Source: Kluyveromyces lactis
Taxonomy: Eukaryota > Ascomycota > Saccharomycetes > Saccharomycetales > Saccharomycetaceae
DNA: 64,000 bases
Assembly (NCBI RefSeq): GCF_000002515.2
Contig: NC_006037.1
Span: 620,001-684,000, forward strand
Direction of reading: 5' to 3'
The notes beneath the pieces are model-generated. The model saw only the letters and a program-made list of their open reading frames with translations. It was not told the origin of the DNA and did no database searches. Position 1 is the first letter of the stretch. Each line of letters starts with the position of its first letter. The translations under genes and the position numbers were made by a program. Of this stretch, positions 26,573 to 37,935 are shown piece after piece.

Positions 26573-27548
26573 TTATTCTTCGTCTTCCAAAGTGGCAGCG
26601 GCGATACGGTCCAAATCTCTCAAACCGTTGTCAGAGATTCTTCTACCACCCTTTGGAGAGATTTCGACGACACCCAACTTTTCCAAGGATTGCAAAACCT
26701 TTCTGTTGATGGAACCGGAAGCGTCGACGTGCTTGTGTGGTCTGACACCTCTGTTCTTGGCACCACCGTACAACTTGTTCAACTTACCGACACCGACTTG
26801 CTTTCTCAAGTAGATGTGTCTGGCGACAGAGGCAGCTCTCTTGTAGAACCAACCTTCGGAGTCTTGTGGTGGCAATTCATTACCAGCGGAAGTCTTGACG
26901 ATGTCAACGTAACCTGGAACTTCCAACTTACCTTGTCTTTGCAAGAAAGAAGCGTAGTTGTTGATGAAATCTTGAGCTGGAACGTCTCTATAAGTAAATA
27001 TTCATGCGAATGAATTGTTAGTAAAAATGGTTCAAAAAACGGTTTAAATTCGGGGATAGATATTGATTTCAACGTTGGTCTGTCATCAGGGAACAGCTGT
27101 AGTTTTAAGTAATAGTTTTTTCGTCATTTTCTGCAGTACTTGGGTCACATTGGGAATTGGTAGTATCGTCTCAGAATTTGTGATGTCATGACATATCTCG
27201 CTCTAACTGTGAACATCCCACATCAAATAGTTTTCCATGAAAACTATGCCCAATGCTAATCTAGTATTTCTGATTACTGTACAATATTCTGCCTCTTTAT
27301 ATTCTTACGCAACATTATTCGTTTCGTTAATTGGTCGATGCCTCTCAGTACTCAATATTCCTCAGTTAAATTGTAAATACATTCTTTCCACGTCTTGTCA
27401 TATCGGGTACATCTAGTACAAGTTTCTATATCCTATGTCGTTTTCATGGTTTGCTCTTATTGCATCGTCCCATCCGTATTCAAATCTCTAATCTCCCGTT
27501 GTAATTCATGTATAATTCGTTCACGTACCTAACGGAAACACCTGGCAT
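26573..27548 (-). CDS. RPS19: 40S ribosomal protein S19 (eS19), one intron
   Basis: Exon 1 is 27548-27529 (MPGVSV plus two bases) and exon 2 is 26987-26573, together 144 residues, the same length as S. cerevisiae Rps19. The donor is GTACGT, the branch point TACTAAC at 27023-27017, and the acceptor TTATAG ends at 26988; the intron is 541 nt, in the same position as in RPS19A/B. Conserved segments are VPGYVDIVKTSAGNELPP, WFYKRAASVARHIY and SPKGGRRISDNG. S19 sits in the head of the small subunit. The gene is single here and corresponds to both YOL121C and YNL302C. Confidence 0.97.
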
Positions 27549-27720
27549 TTTGTTCTTGACTTCTGGATATCGTTACTCGAAACAACTAACCAAAGCTAAA
27601 CACTAAAAGATCTAATCTTTAACTATGAATAAGCCTTATTTACACTATATCAATCGTTAACTAATTCAATAACTTATTCACCAGTATCAAATATCACAAT
27701 AGCATTTGGAAATTTTTGGT

Positions 27721-27960
27721 GAAGCTGGCAGCCAGGACGGCCACTGAGACTGAGCCAGACAGGGCCGGGGAGAGGAACTGGCACTGGACTGCCATGAATG
27801 GAGTTCAGGCTAGGAAGAGGAGAAGCTAGGCTCAGTGGATGGAAGGATAGGCGGGAAGGATAGGCGGACGGTTGCCCTACGCCAGGTGTGGCATCAGTCC
27901 TGAGACGTTCTTCCCCAGGGAGGAACCTTTCGGTCCCTGGGGATGACCAGTCGGTAATGG
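27721..27960. other. GC-rich, highly foldable island; candidate structured non-coding RNA or inserted element
   Basis: By direct count 145 of 240 bases are G or C (60%), whereas flanking sequence is strongly AT-rich. Inverted repeats include CCCCAGGGA (27913-27921) with TCCCTGGGG (27934-27942), CCACTGAG (27741-27748) with CTCAGTGG (27831-27838), and TGGCA with TGCCA around a 6-base loop (27779-27794). GGAAGGATAGGCGG occurs twice with a 13-base period (27841-27867). The plus strand is purine-rich. It has no long ORF and no match to U snRNAs, RNase P/MRP, SRP RNA or tRNA that I can recall. Nature unknown. Confidence 0.4.
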
Positions 27961-28037
27961 AGAAAGAGACAGAGATGATAATTTCCTATTTAGGTATACA
28001 ATAGTATTTTCAAGAATTACATGCGTCTATAATATAC

Positions 28038-28050
28038 GGTGTATGGGTGT
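28038..28050 (-). promoter_or_regulatory. Rap1 site upstream of RPS19
   Basis: On the minus strand the sequence is ACACCCATACACC, a full match to the Rap1 consensus (ACACCCRYACAYY) used in ribosomal-protein promoters. It is about 490 bp before the RPS19 ATG, farther than usual because the GC-rich island lies between. Confidence 0.75.
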
Positions 28051-28430
28051 TGAAACTGGAAAAGAACAGAGCAGTCCTGTACGTTCTCACACAGATCAGA
28101 AACTGACGATACCTTCACCTCTGATATACCGATGAAGACTTGCACAATCAGGTGATCATGCTCAGCGTAAGTAATTAATCGTATGAATTTTATTCTATTA
28201 TACACACGGGAACCTTCCCCGGACATAAACACTTGAAGATAATATTAACTAGTAGTAGCAACGTTGCAAAAAAAGGTAATGGCCATCTTGTATTATAACA
28301 ATCTTTTTATTATGGAATAATAAGCTAGCTATAGAATACGAAATAGAGCCTTTGCCTCGAAAGCAAGAGGATGCAAGATGCGAGTAAACAGAAAGGAAAA
28401 ATTAATATGAAATCATATTTCCGGATTTGC

Positions 28431-29904
<1,474 letters not shown>

Positions 29905-31431
29905 CTAAAATTTTACAAACTTGGCTCCTACAGAGAGGTACCTGGAAATCACATAACATATACTTCCGCACAACATCAATACAGAAACAAAAATGATGAA
30001 ATGGTTGAACCCTTCTATTGATCTATCGCCGATAAGAGCACCGCAGATTGGCATAACAGGAAGAGTTATGAGTGCTTGCTGGAAATATGCAGTACTGTAT
30101 CTTTTACCGAAATCGGTTGTCTTTGAGATCTGACCAATACACACAGGAGTTAACGATAGAATCGATCCTGTGGAGAAACCATATAGCATTGAATACGCCC
30201 ATAGCACAGGTGTGGAGCTTCCGAACGGTAACCACATGGTGAAGTTGAATACTGCAGCCATGAAGACGGTGATAATCATGACGTTAAATCTACCCAAATA
30301 TCTATCAGCAATGTATCCAGGTATATATCTTCCGAGCACCCCGACAGCATTTGTAGTGGTGATCAATGTGTAGGAAACGGTTTGAGTATTACCCTGTACC
30401 AGAGCATAGGATGCAATGAATGTAGAACTTGCTGTTAACGAACTCTCGGCCAATGAGGCACCTAGCGTTGCAAACAAATATTTTGGTTCCAAGAAGTATC
30501 TCCAATTTAAAGATGAATCATAGTACCATTTTATCATCTCCTTCTTATTCTTGAAAGGTTCAGTTTCAGGCTTTTCCCTTTCTTTAACCATCACCGTGGC
30601 AAAAATAAGGCACACAGCACATATCAATGCCAAGATTCGTAAAGCCCATTGGAACCCAACTTTTGTATACAATTTCCTCAAAAGAATCGGGAACACAATA
30701 CCTCCGATAGATCCACCAGTAGTAGCAATACTAGTAGCAATGGCTCTCTTCTTGATGAAAAATGTGGCAACAACACTGACTAAAGGAATCATCAAGATCC
30801 CACTAGCAAACCCTACGACAACAGAAAAGGCAAGGATGAATTGCCAAACGGTAGTACAATTAGCAGTAGCAATCAATCCACCAGTGAACATGATCATACC
30901 AAAAATCATAGGGTCCCTACTTCCGTTTCTATCAAAGTACCCACCAGCAAGGATACAGCTTGTGAAAGTGGTACAGAGATAGAGAGAAAAGATCCAAGAA
31001 ATGACCGGTGATGATACCCCGGCCAATTGGTTAATGGAAATATAAGATTCGATAGCACCAATAGAATTGACCAACCCAAACACAGGAATTAAACCAATGA
31101 AGGACCCAAATACCACCAACCATGCTTTTAATCCGCCATCAGGGAACTTGCTATGATCATCAAGTAACAACGGATCTCCTTCGGCTTCTGCAAACTCTCT
31201 AGTTGACTCATGTGGTCCGGTTACCTGCTTATCACCAGAAGTCGTATTTTCGATGTTTGCAGCATACCCGGTCGCAGTTCTACTGTCCCCCGGATAGGCA
31301 GAGGAACCCTGTACCTGCATTTCAAACTCGGACCCATTATCCTTTATGACACTTATCTCATCTGAAGATTTCTTATGGAATAATTTCTGTGGTTTCAGCA
31401 AATGGAAATTGAATACATTTCCGATGTTCAT
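29905..31431 (-). CDS. MCH4: Monocarboxylate-transporter-like MFS protein (Mch4/Mch5 group)
   Basis: 508 residues from the ATG at 31431 (MNIGNVFNFHLLKPQ); a frame eight codons longer would begin with TTG. A hydrophilic ~100-residue N-terminus leads to PDGGLKAWLVVFGSF, the family signature (D-G-G-W/L-G/K-W), then twelve membrane segments with a central loop near residue 290. The C-terminal half has LGRYIPGYIADRYLGRFN. S. cerevisiae Mch5 imports riboflavin; Mch4's substrate is unknown. Position next to RPL18 and RRI2 matches YOL119C (MCH4). Confidence 0.85.
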   Translation of the reverse strand: MNIGNVFNFHLLKPQKLFHKKSSDEISVIKDNGSEFEMQVQGSSAYPGDSRTATGYAANIENTTSGDKQVTGPHESTREFAEAEGDPLLLDDHSKFPDGGLKAWLVVFGSFIGLIPVFGLVNSIGAIESYISINQLAGVSSPVISWIFSLYLCTTFTSCILAGGYFDRNGSRDPMIFGMIMFTGGLIATANCTTVWQFILAFSVVVGFASGILMIPLVSVVATFFIKKRAIATSIATTGGSIGGIVFPILLRKLYTKVGFQWALRILALICAVCLIFATVMVKEREKPETEPFKNKKEMIKWYYDSSLNWRYFLEPKYLFATLGASLAESSLTASSTFIASYALVQGNTQTVSYTLITTTNAVGVLGRYIPGYIADRYLGRFNVMIITVFMAAVFNFTMWLPFGSSTPVLWAYSMLYGFSTGSILSLTPVCIGQISKTTDFGKRYSTAYFQQALITLPVMPICGALIGDRSIEGFNHFIIFVSVLMLCGSICYVISRYLSVGAKFVKF

Positions 31432-31862
31432 ATTCACTTCAAAAAGCGTATACAATCTGGAATCAAGCTCCTTCTTTATTGTAGCTTGCTAAATGGACAA
31501 TATTAGGACCCTACGGCCCACATCTGCATCCTTCAGACAGTCTTTTGCAGCCATTAACTTTCGTTTCCTTTTATATAGTTCGCAACATGATTCATGGTGA
31601 AAAAAAGTAAGCCAGTTAGATAAAAGCGGAAATAAATATGGCAAAGAGACACAGCGCATTTTACAGCGCAATTGAGTCATAACTGTGGATCAATGCAGTG
31701 CTTGCTATGTGTCGTTTGATTGAGCAGGTAAGCATTAAACTGTTTGATAGTATCAGTTGAACAGAGAAAATATTTGGTTCATTATTCAGTACAGAATATT
31801 TAAGATACGTACGTTAAACATCAAGGCAAAGATAAGACAAGTGCGTCTGTATATGTACTCAT
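31432..31862. other. Intergenic: MCH4 promoter and peroxiredoxin 3' flank
   Basis: 431 bp. A minus-strand 63-codon frame at 31489-31680 has no recognisable content. There is a short direct repeat, ACAGCGCA, flanking TTTT near 31653-31670. Otherwise I see nothing. Confidence 0.35.
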
Positions 31863-32408
31863 TTATAATTCCTTCAAGACGTTTTCGGCAGAGGATACGT
31901 CAACACCGATCTTGTCTGGCTCAGCGAATTCCTTGACGACTTTACCGTCTTGAACAATGACAGCGTATCTGATAGATCTGTCATTACCGAAAATTTGCTT
32001 GGAGTCGAATAAATGGTCACCGGCCTTAGCAAACTCACCAAGAGTATCAGCAATGATTCTGATATCGCTTGGGACACCTAGATCTTCGGCCCATGCTTGA
32101 GTAACGAAGGAATCGTTGACAGCAGTGACGAAAACTTGCTTGACACCCTTTTCCTTCAATTCCTTCAAATGAGCAATGTAACCTGGCACATGAGAGGCAG
32201 AACATGCTGGAGAGAATGCTGCTGGCAGACCAACGATGATGTACTTACCGTGGGCGACTTCTTTACCCAAATCGACGGAATTTCCAGGACTAGACTCGTG
32301 TAAACCTTTCAAACCGGTTGGAATGGAGTCACCAGCTTTGAAAAGGGTTGGGGTAAAAGTCTTGAAACCTCTGGTTAAAGATGGCTTGAACAATTTAGTA
32401 GATAGCAT
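31863..32408 (-). CDS. Mitochondrial Prx5/Ahp1-family peroxiredoxin, one-cysteine
   Basis: 181 residues from the ATG at 32408 (MLSTKLFKPSLTRGFKTFTP); the frame extends 13 codons further only to TTG. The first ~20 residues are basic and hydroxylated, a mitochondrial presequence. The thioredoxin-fold core has the peroxidatic motif PAAFSPACSASHVPGY (Cys69), then FVTAVNDSFVTQAWAEDLG and SIRYAVIVQDGKV. Cys69 is the only cysteine, so no internal resolving cysteine exists, unlike S. cerevisiae Ahp1. It probably reduces peroxides and is recycled by another thiol. AHP1 (YLR109W) is the nearest yeast relative; orthology is uncertain. Confidence 0.88.
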   Translation of the reverse strand: MLSTKLFKPSLTRGFKTFTPTLFKAGDSIPTGLKGLHESSPGNSVDLGKEVAHGKYIIVGLPAAFSPACSASHVPGYIAHLKELKEKGVKQVFVTAVNDSFVTQAWAEDLGVPSDIRIIADTLGEFAKAGDHLFDSKQIFGNDRSIRYAVIVQDGKVVKEFAEPDKIGVDVSSAENVLKEL

Positions 32409-32701
32409 TGGTGATTCGGTTAATTTAGCGTTAGTGACTTGTAGCAATTGTACAGGTGTTAAGTGGCTTAATTTCCCTTTTGTTTTCGAGAAACAAGTAC
32501 TGGATAAAGGGAGAAGTTGGAGAAATGAACAATGGCTTCTTTTTAAAGGTTTTTTGCTTAAGAGAAGTACATGAAATAAAGACAGTTCATATTTTGACCG
32601 ACACAGGTAAACGGAGTTTGATAGCTAGGGCTCCATAAGATTGTTTCGAAGCGGTGTAACTCGAGAGTTGGATGCTCGATTCATAGACTTGTATTTAAAA
32701 C
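32409..32701. promoter_or_regulatory. Divergent promoter of the peroxiredoxin gene and RRI2
   Basis: 293 bp between divergent starts. I looked for Yap1 sites (TTAGTAA or TTACTAA) and saw none. Confidence 0.35.
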
Positions 32702-34453
32702 ATGTCTGACGAAGAGGATTATGCGGAATATATGATGTCCGAAGAGGACATGAGCAGTTTTGAGATGGATGTTGATTCAGATGTTGAGCCAGATGACGCA
32801 GGGCTGGAACAGGATCAGCAAGTAACTGGTGATGATTATGATGGTAGTGCTGGAAATTCCGGTGACTCCATGGCTGCTGTTGAAAAACAGTGTGAGAGCT
32901 GGTACGATACAGGGAAGGCCTTTAAAAACGATGATCAATTTGAAGAGGCAAGGAAATGGTTTATGAAATGCCATGCAAGCCCCATATGGTGGTTTAAATC
33001 TTTGAAACAAATCATCAAAAGTGATTTGAGTCAGGGTCTACGAGTGAATGAACGATTACGGGAGATGTTTGAACTTGTTAGCACTAAGAAAGAGATGATT
33101 GGGGAAGAGTCGTATATTTATGGTTCAGTGAAGAGATTAATAAATAGAATAGTTCCTGATCTCAATTCACATTTGTTATTTACGGAAAGACTACGTCAGT
33201 CCTCGATCGATGTATCTACTTTGATGGAGAGGCAACGGTATCTGGATATCTTGGAAAAAAGTGTCGCTGATATGGATCAAGAATTAAGGGATCTCGTTAC
33301 TATTAGGAAAATCGTTTATTGTGTATGGATCCATGTCTTGAGATGGGAACAAATACCTAAAGAGACGTTAGAAGACTTACATGAGAATGTAAACCTTGAA
33401 ACCTATTTCATCCTTCTTCAATTGCATGTAAGGACGTTCGTGGATGAAGATATCGTGCATCTGATCGAATTAGTTAAAGTTGTGGATGAGATGGGCAGAT
33501 TTATGACCAATTCACTCTCTGTGTCTCAGATCCCTACTGTAACTAGCGTTTACCATTTCGCCAGATTCTTGACGCTTTGGAAAAGTACTGACCATTACAA
33601 CCAATCGCAGATGCTGAGTAAATGCGAGGGCGAGTTGACATCGTGTTTCCAAGATCTCGAAGCTATCGGAGGCACCGAAAGAGATGGGTTAATGCTTACG
33701 CGGTTTTCCTTGATGGGGATCGTTTTCTGTCATTTGTTACTCAACGACAAAACAAAATTGGTTCCCTTTGAACTTGAGCAAATCAAAGTCTTGGAGGCCG
33801 ACGAATTAGTGGTTTTATTACAAGAACTATACCAATGTTGGCTCGATATGGATATCTACGCTTTAGAACAGTGTCTATTACAGCTAGAGGATTTCTATTC
33901 TCCCTGGTACAACGTCATGATAGAAAAAATCATCGCATTATGCCAATCGAATAAACTATGGAAGCGGATAGCCCCCACTTACTCATGCATTGCACTTCAA
34001 GATCTAATGGCTAAATTAGAAACGGGCAACACGATAACAATGAATAGGGACCAACTACTAACGCTATTGATGAAAAGTATAGCAAAGGACACGGCTGACG
34101 TGTATTACAAACTAGATTTAGTGGAAGACTACGTTTATTTCGGTGAAGAGTACTTCGTTCCTCTGAGATCCGAAGAACTCAACATCGTGAACCCATTGTC
34201 TCAACAAATGGGCTCAGAAATCATTGGGAAAGACGAATGGTTGTGCAATGTTTCCAATTGGCATAAACCAAAAGTACCGAAGAAATTGAGCGCTATAGAA
34301 TTCATGGACTACATGAAAGCAGCCAGAGTGACCATCTCTCAAACGAATCTAGCCCATCACGAACCCACAGTAACTTCTTTTCTTTTGAAACTTTCTACAA
34401 TCACTCATGCACAATTGACTCAGAACTCATCGTCCCTTGCATCCACAAATTAA
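32702..34453 (+). CDS. RRI2: COP9 signalosome subunit Rri2/Csn10
   Basis: 583 residues (S. cerevisiae Rri2 645). The acidic N-terminus (DEEDYAEYMMSEEDMSSFEMD) resembles Csn2 proteins. Helical repeats from about residue 65 (WYDTGKAFKNDDQFEEARKWF) lead to a degenerate PCI domain near 440-500. The yeast CSN removes Rub1 from cullin Cdc53 and affects the pheromone response. The match is by gene order (YOL117W between MCH4 and MSN1) and overall Csn2-like character more than by motif. Confidence 0.82.
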   Translation: MSDEEDYAEYMMSEEDMSSFEMDVDSDVEPDDAGLEQDQQVTGDDYDGSAGNSGDSMAAVEKQCESWYDTGKAFKNDDQFEEARKWFMKCHASPIWWFKSLKQIIKSDLSQGLRVNERLREMFELVSTKKEMIGEESYIYGSVKRLINRIVPDLNSHLLFTERLRQSSIDVSTLMERQRYLDILEKSVADMDQELRDLVTIRKIVYCVWIHVLRWEQIPKETLEDLHENVNLETYFILLQLHVRTFVDEDIVHLIELVKVVDEMGRFMTNSLSVSQIPTVTSVYHFARFLTLWKSTDHYNQSQMLSKCEGELTSCFQDLEAIGGTERDGLMLTRFSLMGIVFCHLLLNDKTKLVPFELEQIKVLEADELVVLLQELYQCWLDMDIYALEQCLLQLEDFYSPWYNVMIEKIIALCQSNKLWKRIAPTYSCIALQDLMAKLETGNTITMNRDQLLTLLMKSIAKDTADVYYKLDLVEDYVYFGEEYFVPLRSEELNIVNPLSQQMGSEIIGKDEWLCNVSNWHKPKVPKKLSAIEFMDYMKAARVTISQTNLAHHEPTVTSFLLKLSTITHAQLTQNSSSLASTN

Positions 34454-35209
34454 CCTAACTAAATCATTATTACTTCATGCAAACGTGGAGAAGAAGGCAA
34501 TTCGCCAAATATTGTCAATCAAACGAACAAAAAATCGTTTAGATAATTATCAACGCTAAGTACCATAATGCTATATACGTTAATACCTGTTGACACGAAA
34601 ATTAACCTAAACCATTAGCCAAAAAAAAGAAAGAAAAACTCTTAACCCTCACCCTCACCCTTTCAACAAGTTTCCATCATTTCATCACCATCCGGTCTGT
34701 CATATACTAACTCTCAAATTGCCATAACTTCCGTTCATTTCTACACGATATCCATCCGTCGCCAATATCTTAAAACTGTCACGAAATTCTTTTTGAAAAA
34801 CTAAAATATTTCGCGGACAGCGACAGCGATGAGCTGTTTTTGACGACACAATGGACACTCAAGATAAGTGAACTGCAGATGTAATAGACGCTATGGTCTG
34901 CCCACGAAATCTGGTTAGACCATTGAGATAATTACAATGGGTCCAGATTTCAAGTGGCTCAGGGCACTTTGTGGTATGAAAAGCCATCTCAAGACAATGG
35001 TAAAGATTTAGAGTTTAGAGTATATAAAGGACATGTTCATGTACTTTAAAACTCCCCCAAATATCTCAACTATGTATCTAGACCGTTTCCAAATGGTGTA
35101 GATAATACTACGTTATATTACAGATTTCATTAGACAAGCATATCCCCTAGTTGTTCAAACCTCTAACTATATCCTTTCCTTTTAACACAGAACAAAAAAA
35201 AAATTAACA
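34454..35209. promoter_or_regulatory. TOS6 promoter with four SCB (SBF) sites; RRI2 3' flank
   Basis: 756 bp. Swi4-Swi6 cell-cycle boxes occur as CACGAAA at 34594-34600, 34780-34786 and 34903-34909 on the plus strand and as CGCGAAA on the minus strand at 34809-34815. A TATA box (GTATATAAA) lies near 35020. No gene was found. Confidence 0.75.
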
Positions 35210-35533
35210 ATGCAATTCTCTACCGTTATCTCTGCTTTGACTCTATCTGCTGTCGCTGTATTTGCTCAAGAAACCGTTGTCTCTGATGGTGTCACCTATG
35301 TCGATGTCACTGAAACCCCAGAAGTCACCGTTTCTGCCGTTTCCACCGAACTTTCCACTTCTACTCCATACTCTACCACTACTCTAGCAGTTGCTACTCT
35401 AGAAACATACGCAGGTGATAACTCTACCTCTACTGAACACACCGTCGAACCATACTCTGGTGCTGCTTTGAAACAAGAAGTACTAGGCTCTTCCCTAGTC
35501 GGTGTCGTTGCCCTGGTGGCAGCTTTGTTGTAA
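35210..35533 (+). CDS. TOS6: Small GPI-anchored cell-wall protein, Tos6 type
   Basis: 107 residues. The signal peptide MQFSTVISALTLSAVAVFAQ is cleaved near residue 19, followed by a Ser/Thr-rich mature part with SDGVTYVDVTETP, as I recall for S. cerevisiae Tos6. The C-terminal GPI signal has omega-site residues in PYSGAA followed by a hydrophobic tail ending in two leucines. The A-rich leader just before the ATG suggests strong expression. Gene order (TOS6 is YNL300W, between TRF5 and RPL18B) and the SCB cluster upstream (Tos means target of SBF) support the name. CCW12 is the alternative because it neighbours AHP1 in S. cerevisiae. Confidence 0.82.
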   Translation: MQFSTVISALTLSAVAVFAQETVVSDGVTYVDVTETPEVTVSAVSTELSTSTPYSTTTLAVATLETYAGDNSTSTEHTVEPYSGAALKQEVLGSSLVGVVALVAALL

Positions 35534-36186
35534 GTTGAAAACTGACACTTTTCCTATCAACCAAAAAGTAGTAATTTAATCGGTAATGAAGAAAAGACGA
35601 TTCCGTTAATATTACAATTATGTACAATAGATATCCCGTTATATAATAATACCCATATCCGCCGTTATTTCTAGTGCTCTAACTTAAGAGATAGATTAGA
35701 GCGTACGTTTTGCGTTCTGCGTGGAATTATATTTCCTAATGTGTAAAGTCACTCTTTCACATGTCACGTGGTTGAAGAAAAATAACTCCAGTTATAATCA
35801 CGTGATTTTGGTGAAGCTGAATCACGTGATAGTGAAGGTTGGGATGACCGGCTTTCTCAACCCTGGTTTCTTCTACATTCGGAACATGGAAAGATCTTGA
35901 AAACTTTCGAAAATGTCATTAACCGGGTTCCGCCCTTTTAAAATCTTTATCAAAGCTTGTGGTTTTGAAGTTCCACGGCAGTTAATCCAGCTTCGTGTTT
36001 GTGATTATATAAAGGTACGGGTTGGACAGGTCCTTTTGTTGGTCTAGTGAAGGCAGGGTGTGACTTTCTTGTGCCAATAATCGGTTCTACTTTGGTAATC
36101 CTCTTTCCTTTTTTGCCTGGGTCTAACATAGAAATCATCATTTTAATTGATTCGGTGTTTTCGAGTCTAGTATTGATTGTTTAATC
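35534..36186. promoter_or_regulatory. MSN1 promoter with three CACGTG boxes; TOS6 3' flank
   Basis: CACGTG occurs at 35765-35770, 35799-35804 and 35823-35828, the last inside ATCACGTGAT. Cbf1 or a Pho4-type bHLH factor would bind these. A possible 63-codon minus-strand ORF (35950-36141) occupies the MSN1-proximal part. Confidence 0.6.
35950..36141 (-). CDS. Possible small basic protein of 63 residues, unrecognised
   Basis: ATG to TGA encodes a hydrophilic basic peptide with KKGKRITKVEPIIGTRKSH and TKGPVQPVPLYNHKHE. Composition is protein-like with few rare residues. A second start at the fifth codon is possible. Against it, its start lies only 45 bp from the divergent MSN1 ATG, leaving little promoter. 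I do not recognise it. Confidence 0.3.
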   Translation of the reverse strand: MMISMLDPGKKGKRITKVEPIIGTRKSHPAFTRPTKGPVQPVPLYNHKHEAGLTAVELQNHKL

Positions 36187-37368
<1,182 letters not shown>

Positions 37369-37935
37369 GATCTTTTCTCTCCTATGCTGCTGTATCATTT
37401 TCAAAATGTATTATTATCACACAACTTAATATCTACTTCTTTTATCTACTTGCTTATTGTAAGGTCTTATGTAACTATCTATCGATAATTTTAATCCATA
37501 TTTTCCGTCATGAAGTCATGTTAATCATCTTAGTTGTTTCCAGTTAATCTTTGAATGTTTAAAATGGAGAGTTAAAGTAAGAACGGTGAGAATAGATATA
37601 AAGGAAAAATTAACTGCTTTTATCCAAACAGACGCTAAGTAATCAACTTCAAGCCTCAAAGGAGTCACTTACAGTGCTTTTGATGATGATAACCCCCATC
37701 TCAAATGGTACGTATAATTGTATGACGAGTTGTGGTCATGTGGTACAGATCCGGGTAACATATACCTTGTCATATCGAAGTTCGAAAATTTCTGTCAGAG
37801 ATTGAAAGAGCGATGAGCTTGCACTGACAAGCAGAGGTTCATGCCGTTACTCATCTCGAAAGGAAGATTCACAACTATTGATAGTTGTTTCGTATTGGTG
37901 TAAAACAGTCAGCGATAACATTCCTTGTTTGCAGA
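37369..37935. promoter_or_regulatory. TRF4 promoter with PAC and RRPE-like element; MSN1 3' flank
   Basis: GCGATGAGCTT at 37810-37820 (PAC) and GAAAATTT at 37784-37791 (RRPE core) lie 116-152 bp before the TRF4 ATG. An ATGATGA box near 37683 has no matching D box at snoRNA-like spacing, so I do not call a snoRNA. Confidence 0.65.

Larger units (their letters stand above)
27549..28430. promoter_or_regulatory. RPS19 promoter region containing a GC-rich island; RPL18 3' flank
   Basis: An 882-bp gap with no ORF of interest. It holds a Rap1 site (28038-28050) and, between that site and the RPS19 ATG, a sharply bounded GC-rich segment (27721-27960) described separately. Confidence 0.7.

Noticed and set aside
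35765-36000. Possible centromere, because ATCACGTGAT resembles CDEI
   Set aside because: The following ~160 bp is not AT-rich and no CDEIII-like TCCGAA block at the expected distance was seen; three CACGTG copies fit a promoter better.
37682-37830. C/D snoRNA (ATGATGA box upstream of TRF4)
   Set aside because: The first CTGA is about 140 nt away, with no terminal stem; the region is better explained as a PAC/RRPE promoter.
37885-37935. Longer TRF4 N-terminus starting at 37885
   Set aside because: That codon is TTG; the first ATG is at 37936. The same correction was applied to FCF1, BUB3, PEX29, MCH4, the peroxiredoxin and the MATE gene.
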